Source of the DNA: Candidatus Cloacimonadota bacterium
Lineage (GTDB): Bacteria; Cloacimonadota; Cloacimonadia; Cloacimonadales; Cloacimonadaceae
Assembly (NCBI GenBank): GCA_023230245.1
Contig: JALNXT010000012.1
Location: 1-13,458, forward strand
Direction of reading: 5' to 3'
DNA: 13,458 nt
Part shown: positions 1 through 7,025 of the stretch, one piece after another
How positions within the stretch are numbered: the first letter of the stretch is position 1
Layout of the letters: every line of letters starts with the position of its first letter
Made by a program: the position numbers and the translations under genes
Notes under the pieces: generated by a model
The model's database searches: none
What the model was told of the DNA's origin: nothing
Seen by the model: only the letters and a program-made list of their open reading frames with translations

Positions 1-501
1 TTTGGAATTAATCAAGTAGGATGGGGTGTTTAAAATAACGCCACGCGGTGCACCTTCAAATTCTCCATAACCGCCTTCCACTTTAGCGAGGTCAAAATTA
101 CCAGAGCTTTCTACAGTACCGGCTTCGGCAAACACAAGACACAAGCCATCGGCACCAGCAGTTATCTCAGAGCCATTATGGGTTTTGCCTATCCTTACTT
201 CCATGGTAATCTTCCACTCTCCCATGATAGGGAACTTTGCGGCAGTGTAATAAGCCCAAGCACGCTGATAGCCAAGGTCTTCAGTTAAGCGAAGGTAGTT
301 ATTGCCCCCGTTGTTCTTAAACAAGTCACTGTTGGTTTTGAGTGTTCCAGCACCTTGATGGCTACCACCAGACTTATAGCCCTTAATGCTCCAGCCAGTT
401 GGCGGTGCAGTTACATTAAAATTCTGTTCGAATACCGTTGCGGCGGTTAACATGGATACCATAAACAACGCTATCAATATTAGATACGCTTTTACTTTCA
501 C
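1..501 (-). CDS. Secreted L-type-lectin-like protein, 3' end beyond window (partial)
   Basis: This reading frame is open from position 501 to the left edge (167 codons), so the C-terminus is missing. I chose the GTG start at 501-499 because a GGGAGG ribosome site lies directly upstream and the frame then opens with MKVKAYLILIALF, a typical signal peptide (probable cleavage near residue 20-21, after LTA or TAA). The mature part has a beta-sandwich character: N-terminal FEQNF followed by a PPTGW turn, then GADGLCLVF at about residues 116-124 and GGYGEFEG at 143-150. In L-type (legume or ConA-like) lectins and bacterial carbohydrate-binding jelly-roll domains, an ADG-hydrophobic-VF strand followed by a glycine-rich loop is a hallmark. 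Carbohydrate binding is therefore plausible, but no ligand residue can be assigned from this fragment. The protein is exported and may be a surface adhesin or the lectin module of a larger protein. Its gene is downstream of the protease-deiminase gene on the same strand, but a terminator and its own promoter separate them. Confidence 0.72.
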   Translation of the reverse strand, partial: MKVKAYLILIALFMVSMLTAATVFEQNFNVTAPPTGWSIKGYKSGGSHQGAGTLKTNSDLFKNNGGNNYLRLTEDLGYQRAWAYYTAAKFPIMGEWKITMEVRIGKTHNGSEITAGADGLCLVFAEAGTVESSGNFDLAKVEGGYGEFEGAPRGVILNTPSYLINSK

Positions 502-590
502 TTTTCCTCCCAAGGAATTAATTAGTTTCAGCTGCCTATTTCAATATGTCGTATTAGCAAAATCATTGATGATAGACAATAGCAATAACC

Positions 591-617
591 ATTGTATTTG
601 TAGCACATATATGTCAA
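591..617 (-). promoter_or_regulatory. Putative sigma-70-like promoter of the lectin-like gene
   Basis: On the minus strand a perfect TTGACA (617-612) is followed after 15 bases by TACAAT (596-591), five of six matches to TATAAT. It points at the GTG start at 501 and would give a leader of about 80 bases. The spacer is shorter than the usual 17, which lowers confidence. The regulator promoter elsewhere in this window has the same TTGACA with a 16-base spacer. Confidence 0.42.
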
Positions 618-755
618 GCCTTTTCGGAGAAACAACCTTGGAATACATAGTACAGAGGTATCTTGCCGGAACTATATGCGTCTCGAATGTACGGGATTAG
701 CAAGTGTCCCGCTTGTAGCAACAGTCACAATGCCTGCTTTTCTGGTAAACTAAAG

Positions 756-784
756 AGAGAGACTTAGTCAAGCCAAGTCTCTCT
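756..784 (-). terminator. Hairpin terminator after the protease-deiminase gene
   Basis: A perfect 10-base stem (756-765 pairs with 775-784, AGAGAGACTT with AAGTCTCTCT) encloses a 9-base loop. It begins 25 bases beyond the stop codon at 810-812. On the minus strand the stem ends in CTCTCT followed by a modestly T-rich TTAGTTT, so it fits an imperfect intrinsic terminator or a 3'-end stabiliser. Confidence 0.6.
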
Positions 785-809
785 GTGTGTAAATAGCGTT
801 AGGCCTTAT

Positions 810-3800
810 TTATTGCCTTGTTCCCTTTGCAGGGACGCTTTGCGCGGCGACAATTCTGTAGAACATTCTTTGCTCGGTGGGGCTAATATCCCAGGTTAAG
901 GAACTGGTTCTGCCCACCTCATTGGTGTATTCTCCATAAGGTTCGGTGCAGGAGTAAATGATGTACAGGTCTGCATTGTCCACGTCATTCCAATTAAGCC
1001 TGGCACCCGTAGATGTGGATTGAATACTAAGCGTGGGGATAGCTAAACTAGGCGCAGGGATGTTTACCAATACATGATAGGGATCGCTGGCTCCGCATAG
1101 GGGAGCAGTGGTGTTGCGAGCGGTGGTATCTGTAGCAAGAATGTAGTAGTAAACCGTTTGTCCCAATGCAGGCGTGGGTACGTTGGCAGTCCAGATGTTT
1201 CCGGTGGTGTTTGTTAGGGTGGCTTGCTGCCAGGCTCCGCTTGTGGAATATCTGTAGGCAACATAGCTACCTGCGGAAGTTAAGGCGTTGCTGTGGGTAA
1301 TTGTAGCATTTATGACCATGCTTCCCAGTGCTTGTGCCGAAGTTAAAGGTGTATGCCGCACATGGATCATTTGCGTATCGTAGATGGTATTAACGCGGCA
1401 GTGAGCTGCATCGTCGGACAAGAATGAGCTATTATAGTATCCTTGCACCGTGTATCCCGGCATGGCAGCTTGATAGACTGCGATGGCGGCTGTGTCGTAA
1501 CTGGAGGGGGTTGCGTTCCACTGTGGCACATATATCTTCTTGTTGAAGATGAAGGAGTTGGCATAAGGTTCGTTAGCAGAGCTTTGATTCACACGGAAGA
1601 TCTGATAAGGCGTGCCATAACTGGAGGTTTTGGATTGCCAGGTGGCAACCGTTGCTTCCAGAGCGGCATAATTGGCATGGCTCGTGGGTACTTTAGCGAT
1701 GATAACCTTATCCACATCCAGCAGCTTGGCATGGCAATCGATATGGTCGATGCTGGAGTTGGAGAGTGGATCGGCATACATAAAGTAATCTGTAACGCCC
1801 AGATACTGCTGCACCAAAGCCTGAATCTGAGGCATAGTATAGCTGTATTCGGTAACCTGGGAGTTCTGTATGCCATCGTTTTCGGTTTGGATCAGGGTGG
1901 TGGACATCATCTTCCCCTGCCCATCGGTCATTACATTGCCACCGGTTGCAACAAGAGGCATGTAAGAATAATTAAAGCCGAACTGGTCGTCCAAGATGGC
2001 ATTTACAGCGTTGTCATAAGGGCGGTTACGGTTGTAACGGAAGTCCACAATGGACATCTCGCCGCTGGTATCGAAGATAGACCAGGGACCGTAATCACGC
2101 GTCCAGTATGTGTTCACCCCATCGCGGACAATATAGCTGACATTAGCCATGTTCACACCATTGGAAGAGAGTTGGCTGGTGGCGGTGCTTTGGTTAGCAG
2201 AAGTACCAAGTACATACACCTGGCCTTGGTTAGAAAGATCTGAGATCATATTATAGGGCAAGCCAAATCCACCGGCATAAGCGATTACCACGCCGGTGGC
2301 AGGTTCCCACTCCGCGATGAAACGGATGTCCGAAGGCACCACCACTGCTGTTACAGTGAAGGTGACAGGAACGCTGAGGCTGGGAGTGTTCTGTGCATTG
2401 GAGCTAATCACCAGATTGGCATTGTAGGTGTTGGGAGCAAGAACTGCGGCATTCAGGCTAAGGGTGAGGACAGTATTGCCACCTGCTGCAATGGTTCCGC
2501 TTGTGGGCGTTACCGTTCCCCAAGCTGCAAAGCTGGAGGGGGTGCTCCAATTGAGGGTAGCATTGCCTGTGTTGTTGATCGTCAATATGGCTGTGGTGCT
2601 GCTGCCTGCTTCTGCATTTCCGGATACAGATACTGGAATTACTGCGATTAGAGGGTCTGTAGAAACTTCACCCCAAACGTCCATCTGCGCATTTACAAGC
2701 ATCGTGGGATTTACTTGGTCATTGGAATTGATGGTGAGGATGGCATCATAGCTACCCACATCCATACCAATAGCAGAGAAGTAACCTGTGATAAGCTGGC
2801 TTTGTCCGGCAGGGATTGTTCCGCTGAGGGGCTGTACGTTGAGCCATGTAATGGGTGGTATCGCTTGGGCGACAGTAAGTGTCCCAGTGATTGTATGCGG
2901 TTCTGCACCATATACATCACCAACAATTTGGTAAGATAGAGACATCGTTCCGGCAAAAGACGGGGCGATAATCACATTGACGGTGGCTGTAGCAGTTTCA
3001 CTTCCATGAATAAAACCATAACCATAGTCTGATTCTCCAAACCAGTCGATGCTAATACCATTGCCGCTGGTGTTGTTGGGAACAAGATCACCATCGCTAC
3101 CACCTACAAAGTTGGTAACGCTGTTTACAGTTACACCGGTGGGAAAAGAGATGATTACGTCTTTTAGCCATTCTGCGTCCGTGCTGCCATTGGTAACCGT
3201 AAATGTTAGATTCTGCGTAGTTCCCGGGGTGTATTCCGTTGCATTGAGGGTGAGGGTGCTACCGGTGATACTTCGATCATCTTTTTTACTTACCAAGGTA
3301 GCTGGTGTGGAGCTTCCACGCACTTCTGCCACGCTGATTTCATAGGTGAGGCTCTGGCTTCCGCTGTTGGTGATAGTGAAGCTGTCTGTGCCTTCATTGT
3401 CAACTTGAAGATTGGTATAGAGTGCATCGTTGTCGATTTCTATGGTGGGGGGAGTGAATCCAGCAATCGGGAAGAGCTTTAGCTTTAAGTTGGGCAGATT
3501 GGTTGAGGCAGTAAGTGAGGTAGGTTGGGAATTGTCATTTCTGTTCTGACGCGCTCTGTTGGCTGAAGCGGTGGTATAAGTCCACATGGGGTAATAGCTT
3601 GTCCAGGTTTGATTTCCTTTCACTACCAGCAAGGATAGATTTGAGACACCGTCAAAGAGGAATTGAGTGGAGAGATTCACTTCCATCCAGCCAGAAGTGG
3701 CGGTATTGGGGAAGGTTCCGCTATACACCTGGGTGTATCCGGTGGTGCTATAGTTTCCAGTTGCCAGGCTGGTAGCGGTGGTATTCTTCATATAGATGGT

Positions 3801-6626
3801 TACAGCTTCAATAGTATTCACATCTGCACCGCTGGCTTTGTAATAAGCAATAGATTTAATTGTACCGGCTATTCCAATTTCCGAAGCAAGATAAATGGCT
3901 TCGTGGCCGGAATAGGTGTAATAGCGGTTAATTGGATACGTTTGAGTAGAGCTGCCAGTACCTATAGTAATCTCGGTGGGAGCACCCACTTCTGCACTTT
4001 CGGTTTTAGAGGCTGTGTATGCACCGGCTGTGGCATTGAATATCATGGAAGCAAGCGTGCCAACTGCCATTGATGAGGAAGCTGAAACGCTAAAACTAAG
4101 CGTAGTATTTCCAGCGGCAGCAATTGCGCTAAAGGTGGCTGTGCCTGTATTCACCGTGATGCCCAAATTGGGGCTGGTGAGCGTAGCCGAGCCTGCTAAA
4201 GAAGCTGCAGCACCAGTGTTATTCAGAGGCATGTTGATAGTAACAGTTTCACCCGGGTCGAGCTTGCCATTGTTGTTGCCTGGAGCGGGGTCGCTAATGT
4301 TCATATTTCCAAAGGCCAAGGCGGGCGCGTTGAATACCTTGTTAAAGTTATATGTCCAGGTGTTCGATCCACTTACCATGGTGATGGAAAAGGCAGCAGA
4401 GAGCTGGTTCACGATGTTATTGGCTACCGTGAAGCTAAAGGCATTATTTATCGAGGTGCTGGCACCAGCAGCAAGAGAAGCGATTGTCTCCGTTGCATCC
4501 GTAAGCGTTATTCCAGCAGTTGCACAGGTTAAAGTAGCGCTTACATCACTTGCAGTTGAAGTGCCACTGTTCTTGAAGGTAACATTAAAGCGTCCACTTT
4601 CGTTGTATTCTGCTACGTTATTATTGCTATCGGCATAGTTGGCGGTGGTTACTTCCATCCAGGGTCCGGAAGCCACGGTCTGAGCAATAGTGCCTATATA
4701 CGTAACGCGGTTGTGTGCGGACGCAGTGATGGTATAGTTTATAAGACCGGTAGGCGGACTGGTGAGCGTAATAGTGGCGTTGCCGGAACTATTGGTGAAG
4801 CCGCGTCCATAGATGGTGTTATTATAGGTGATGGCTACCAGAGTGTTGTTTACTCCCGTGGAAACGCTTACAGAGGTATTCCCCGAAACTATGTTGCCAG
4901 GGTGGGTAACCGCCATGGCGATAGGGGTTTTGGTGCGGGTAGATAGGCTGGCATCACCAAAGATATGCCAGGTCTTGAACATATTCACACCATCCGATCC
5001 TGCGGTGTTGCCATAAGTATCCATCATCTTGCAGGAGCCGTTGTAATACAGCCCGCCAGTGGTGTATTTTGATTCCGCGGTCAGCAGGTCTGTAACCTCG
5101 TCTTCTGCCAGCATCGGAGAGTTCCAGGATTGATTTATAGTGCTGGCATAGATGGCGACAGCGCCGCCGTTGGCGTTGCGCATCCAGGCTTCGGCAAAGC
5201 AGGTGATGGAGACAAAGTTGCCGTTCACACAAGCTACGTCCATGATAAAGGGGGTCTTATTCCCATTGGTAAGGGCTGTAGCATTGGTAGTGCTGAATCC
5301 AGTGGTGCTCCAGGATGTGTCGGAACCATGGCCTACATAGTTCATAAAGCCACGTCCGGCATTCACATTAGTGGTGACCGTAGCAGCAGAAGCGCCTGGA
5401 TCGTAAATCTGATCTACGCTGCTGTAGCCATAGTTAAGCAGTTTCGTGCGGATATTGTTCATGTGTTGAATGTCGCTTTCGCCATTGTCGCCTTGAGAAC
5501 CTCCGCCTTCCGCAGAAGCTATGCCCAAAGCTTTGGAAAGCCAGGTATCGCTGGTGCTTGCATCTCTTTCATAGACAATTGCCTTATTGATCTGCGCAGT
5601 AACCTGGGCAGTGGTTTCGGCGGAGAAACGTCCGATGAAGATATCAGGGTAGTTATCGCTGCCAGCTACCAAAGAGAAGCTGGGGTCAGAGCCTCCACCA
5701 CCAGACGCTAAGCTTGGAATCTGCGGAGCGTCGCCTACAATTTGGACATAAGCGATGGAGTGGTCTGCGTTATAGCGGTTCTGGATGTAGGTCTGCAATT
5801 GCGCAGCGGTGGTGCCAATGGTACTCCATTGCACCAGCTCAGTTTCGATACCTTTCTGCTTTTTCCAGTTTATATAAGGTAGAATAGTGCTCATATAATT
5901 GGTGTGGCAGATTACCAACATCTTACCAAAAGCATCACTTAAGGGAGTGTAACGATAGTTATTCCAGTTTACAAAGTGGTTCTCATAAATAGGAGCATAG
6001 TCTCTGGAGATGGCATCGCGATTGGTGTTAAGGATGTTTACAGTATCCATGCCATCATTGTAAACACGGGTCTTAAATGCCGTGTAAACACGCAAAGTCT
6101 GAGTGGCGGGATTATATGCAAAAGGGGTAGTCTTAATAGTTATCCCACGGAAGTCCCTAAGAATATATGGTTCAGAGAGTTCTGCCATTGCTTTGGGATA
6201 GAAATCTCCGCTCATATAGATAGCATCAAAGGTGTAGGGCACGGTTTTGGGATCTACATTACGGGTGATAACCCCTTTGGAAGGAGCTATGGCAAGCCGG
6301 ATGTCCTGATACTCAATATCGTAAACTTCCATCTTCACGCGGGCATTATTATCTATAATGATGCTGCGGTTAAAGACGGGAAGCTGCGGCATGCCCTTAT
6401 CCTGAGTAATCCCTTCTTGGGGAAGGCGGATATGGAACCATTGATCGCCGTCAATCTGGACAGCTTCTTTTTCGAAGGAAGAAATCCTGTATTGCAGGAT
6501 GGTTTCGCTGTTAGTTGAGCTGAGGATGGACAGGGAATTATCCCCTGCGCCTACTACCACAGTTTCAGTTGAGAATGCCAAAGTCGTTATCAAAACGAGA
6601 CAAAGCATCAATAAAACACGTTTCAT
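810..6626 (-). CDS. Secreted gingipain-like C25 protease fused to PPAD-like peptidylarginine deiminase
   Basis: This 1938-residue exported protein should cut proteins after arginine and convert exposed arginine to citrulline plus ammonia. Modules in order: signal peptide 1-19 (AFS/TE); C25 propeptide about 40-225; C25 catalytic domain about 226-567 with H433 (YVGHGS) and C466 (DVACVNG), 33 residues apart as in gingipains, and D385 in NGESDIQH, the aspartate that binds arginine in RgpB; gingipain Ig domain 568-652; CARDB-like modules about 655-880, one with a PGNNNGKLDPGE motif; jelly-roll module about 885-1055; Ig, DUF11-like and BACON/ASH-like modules about 1058-1427; PAD_porph domain about 1433-1757 with W1508/D1511 (WTRDYGPW), R1533 and R1535, GGN 1562-1564, H1628-x-D1630 and C1743 (AHCR); Ig-like domain 1758-1855; FN3-like end to 1938. 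The start has an AAGGAGA ribosome site. No T9SS sorting domain is evident. Domain calls are firm; activity is inferred. Confidence 0.93.
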   Translation of the reverse strand: MKRVLLMLCLVLITTLAFSTETVVVGAGDNSLSILSSTNSETILQYRISSFEKEAVQIDGDQWFHIRLPQEGITQDKGMPQLPVFNRSIIIDNNARVKMEVYDIEYQDIRLAIAPSKGVITRNVDPKTVPYTFDAIYMSGDFYPKAMAELSEPYILRDFRGITIKTTPFAYNPATQTLRVYTAFKTRVYNDGMDTVNILNTNRDAISRDYAPIYENHFVNWNNYRYTPLSDAFGKMLVICHTNYMSTILPYINWKKQKGIETELVQWSTIGTTAAQLQTYIQNRYNADHSIAYVQIVGDAPQIPSLASGGGGSDPSFSLVAGSDNYPDIFIGRFSAETTAQVTAQINKAIVYERDASTSDTWLSKALGIASAEGGGSQGDNGESDIQHMNNIRTKLLNYGYSSVDQIYDPGASAATVTTNVNAGRGFMNYVGHGSDTSWSTTGFSTTNATALTNGNKTPFIMDVACVNGNFVSITCFAEAWMRNANGGAVAIYASTINQSWNSPMLAEDEVTDLLTAESKYTTGGLYYNGSCKMMDTYGNTAGSDGVNMFKTWHIFGDASLSTRTKTPIAMAVTHPGNIVSGNTSVSVSTGVNNTLVAITYNNTIYGRGFTNSSGNATITLTSPPTGLINYTITASAHNRVTYIGTIAQTVASGPWMEVTTANYADSNNNVAEYNESGRFNVTFKNSGTSTASDVSATLTCATAGITLTDATETIASLAAGASTSINNAFSFTVANNIVNQLSAAFSITMVSGSNTWTYNFNKVFNAPALAFGNMNISDPAPGNNNGKLDPGETVTINMPLNNTGAAASLAGSATLTSPNLGITVNTGTATFSAIAAAGNTTLSFSVSASSSMAVGTLASMIFNATAGAYTASKTESAEVGAPTEITIGTGSSTQTYPINRYYTYSGHEAIYLASEIGIAGTIKSIAYYKASGADVNTIEAVTIYMKNTTATSLATGNYSTTGYTQVYSGTFPNTATSGWMEVNLSTQFLFDGVSNLSLLVVKGNQTWTSYYPMWTYTTASANRARQNRNDNSQPTSLTASTNLPNLKLKLFPIAGFTPPTIEIDNDALYTNLQVDNEGTDSFTITNSGSQSLTYEISVAEVRGSSTPATLVSKKDDRSITGSTLTLNATEYTPGTTQNLTFTVTNGSTDAEWLKDVIISFPTGVTVNSVTNFVGGSDGDLVPNNTSGNGISIDWFGESDYGYGFIHGSETATATVNVIIAPSFAGTMSLSYQIVGDVYGAEPHTITGTLTVAQAIPPITWLNVQPLSGTIPAGQSQLITGYFSAIGMDVGSYDAILTINSNDQVNPTMLVNAQMDVWGEVSTDPLIAVIPVSVSGNAEAGSSTTAILTINNTGNATLNWSTPSSFAAWGTVTPTSGTIAAGGNTVLTLSLNAAVLAPNTYNANLVISSNAQNTPSLSVPVTFTVTAVVVPSDIRFIAEWEPATGVVIAYAGGFGLPYNMISDLSNQGQVYVLGTSANQSTATSQLSSNGVNMANVSYIVRDGVNTYWTRDYGPWSIFDTSGEMSIVDFRYNRNRPYDNAVNAILDDQFGFNYSYMPLVATGGNVMTDGQGKMMSTTLIQTENDGIQNSQVTEYSYTMPQIQALVQQYLGVTDYFMYADPLSNSSIDHIDCHAKLLDVDKVIIAKVPTSHANYAALEATVATWQSKTSSYGTPYQIFRVNQSSANEPYANSFIFNKKIYVPQWNATPSSYDTAAIAVYQAAMPGYTVQGYYNSSFLSDDAAHCRVNTIYDTQMIHVRHTPLTSAQALGSMVINATITHSNALTSAGSYVAYRYSTSGAWQQATLTNTTGNIWTANVPTPALGQTVYYYILATDTTARNTTAPLCGASDPYHVLVNIPAPSLAIPTLSIQSTSTGARLNWNDVDNADLYIIYSCTEPYGEYTNEVGRTSSLTWDISPTEQRMFYRIVAAQSVPAKGTRQ

Positions 6627-7025
6627 ACTATCTCCTTGTTTCAGGTATGATCTTAATATCTATCTTTAATTATCATCTAGCAATAGTAACAGCCTGCACT
6701 GATAAGTATTGTTAGTATAAGCTTAGCAAACTGTCACGGAAATCTTACCCAGTGTAAATTATGTAAGACTGAATCCACAGATAAGAATAAGCAGAATGCA
6801 AGAATAGTTCCTTATCCACGGAATTTTAGTTTAGTAGTTAGTGGATTCAAATCAATGGTTGGTGGTTAGGCAGTTGTGTCAATATCGCTATCATTGCCCT
6901 ATCATTGTCCATGCGAAGGGCAATGAGTGGGCAATGATAGGGCAATGCAAGCAGCGGAAAAGCAGATAATCGCCCTGGATCACCCGAATAAGCAACGCTG
7001 AAGTTCCTCTTAACTTGAGCCAGCA
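6627..7025. other. Intergenic region between kinase and protease-deiminase genes
   Basis: No gene is visible in these 399 bases. The left end holds the AAGGAGA ribosome site and leader of the protease-deiminase gene; AT-rich sequence at about 6640-6760 must contain its promoter, but several four-of-six matches compete (for example TTGCTA with GATATT, 17 bases apart) and I cannot choose one. A 9-base inverted repeat (TGAATCCAC at 6770-6778, GTGGATTCA at 6841-6849) and a near-DnaA-box TTATCCACG (6812-6820) lie in the middle. The notable element is the phased inverted repeat at 6892-6947. Confidence 0.6.
6892..6947. repeat. Phased 11-base-period inverted repeat (five GGGCAATG-type motifs)
   Basis: A perfect 16-base inverted repeat (6892-6907 against 6932-6947) is extended inward by a T/G pair and three more pairs (6909-6911 with 6928-6930). 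It is built from one 8-base unit. GGGCAATG occurs at 6918, 6929 and 6940 exactly 11 bases apart, and its complement CATTGCCC (6892) and CATTGTCC (6903) are also 11 bases apart. No T-run follows on either strand, so it is not a standard intrinsic terminator, though it lies 79-134 bases beyond the kinase stop and could fold in that transcript. It could also be an array of protein-binding sites on one face of the helix. Confidence 0.8.

Larger units (their letters stand above)
502..809. other. Intergenic region between lectin-like gene and protease-deiminase gene
   Basis: This 308-base stretch contains the promoter and ribosome site of the lectin-like gene on its left side and the hairpin terminator of the protease-deiminase gene on its right side. 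Between them (about 620-750) I see no credible gene, tRNA or repeat. A short plus-strand frame crosses this area but begins inside the lectin gene and has no ribosome site or recognisable protein content. Confidence 0.6.

Noticed and set aside
386..700. Plus-strand reading frame of 104 codons at the left end
   Set aside because: It begins inside the lectin-like gene on the other strand, has no ribosome site and matches no family; the minus-strand gene with a signal peptide explains the region better.
1443..2243. Long plus-strand reading frame opposite the deiminase domain (266 codons)
   Set aside because: It lies fully antisense to the well-supported PAD domain, has no ribosome site or recognisable fold, and follows from the codon use of the real gene.
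3976..4638. Long plus-strand reading frame opposite the Ig-like linker (220 codons)
   Set aside because: It is antisense to repetitive Thr/Ser/Ala-rich coding sequence and gives a low-complexity Ala/Val/Leu product with no start signal.
6770..6849. Cluster of DnaA-box-like sequences (TTATCCACG, two GAATCCAC)
   Set aside because: Only one of the three is close to the consensus, and no dnaA, dnaN or other origin-linked gene is present, so an origin is not supported.
6892..6947. CRISPR array
   Set aside because: The units are 8 bases on an 11-base period without spacers and with mirrored orientation, which is unlike CRISPR repeats; no cas genes are present.
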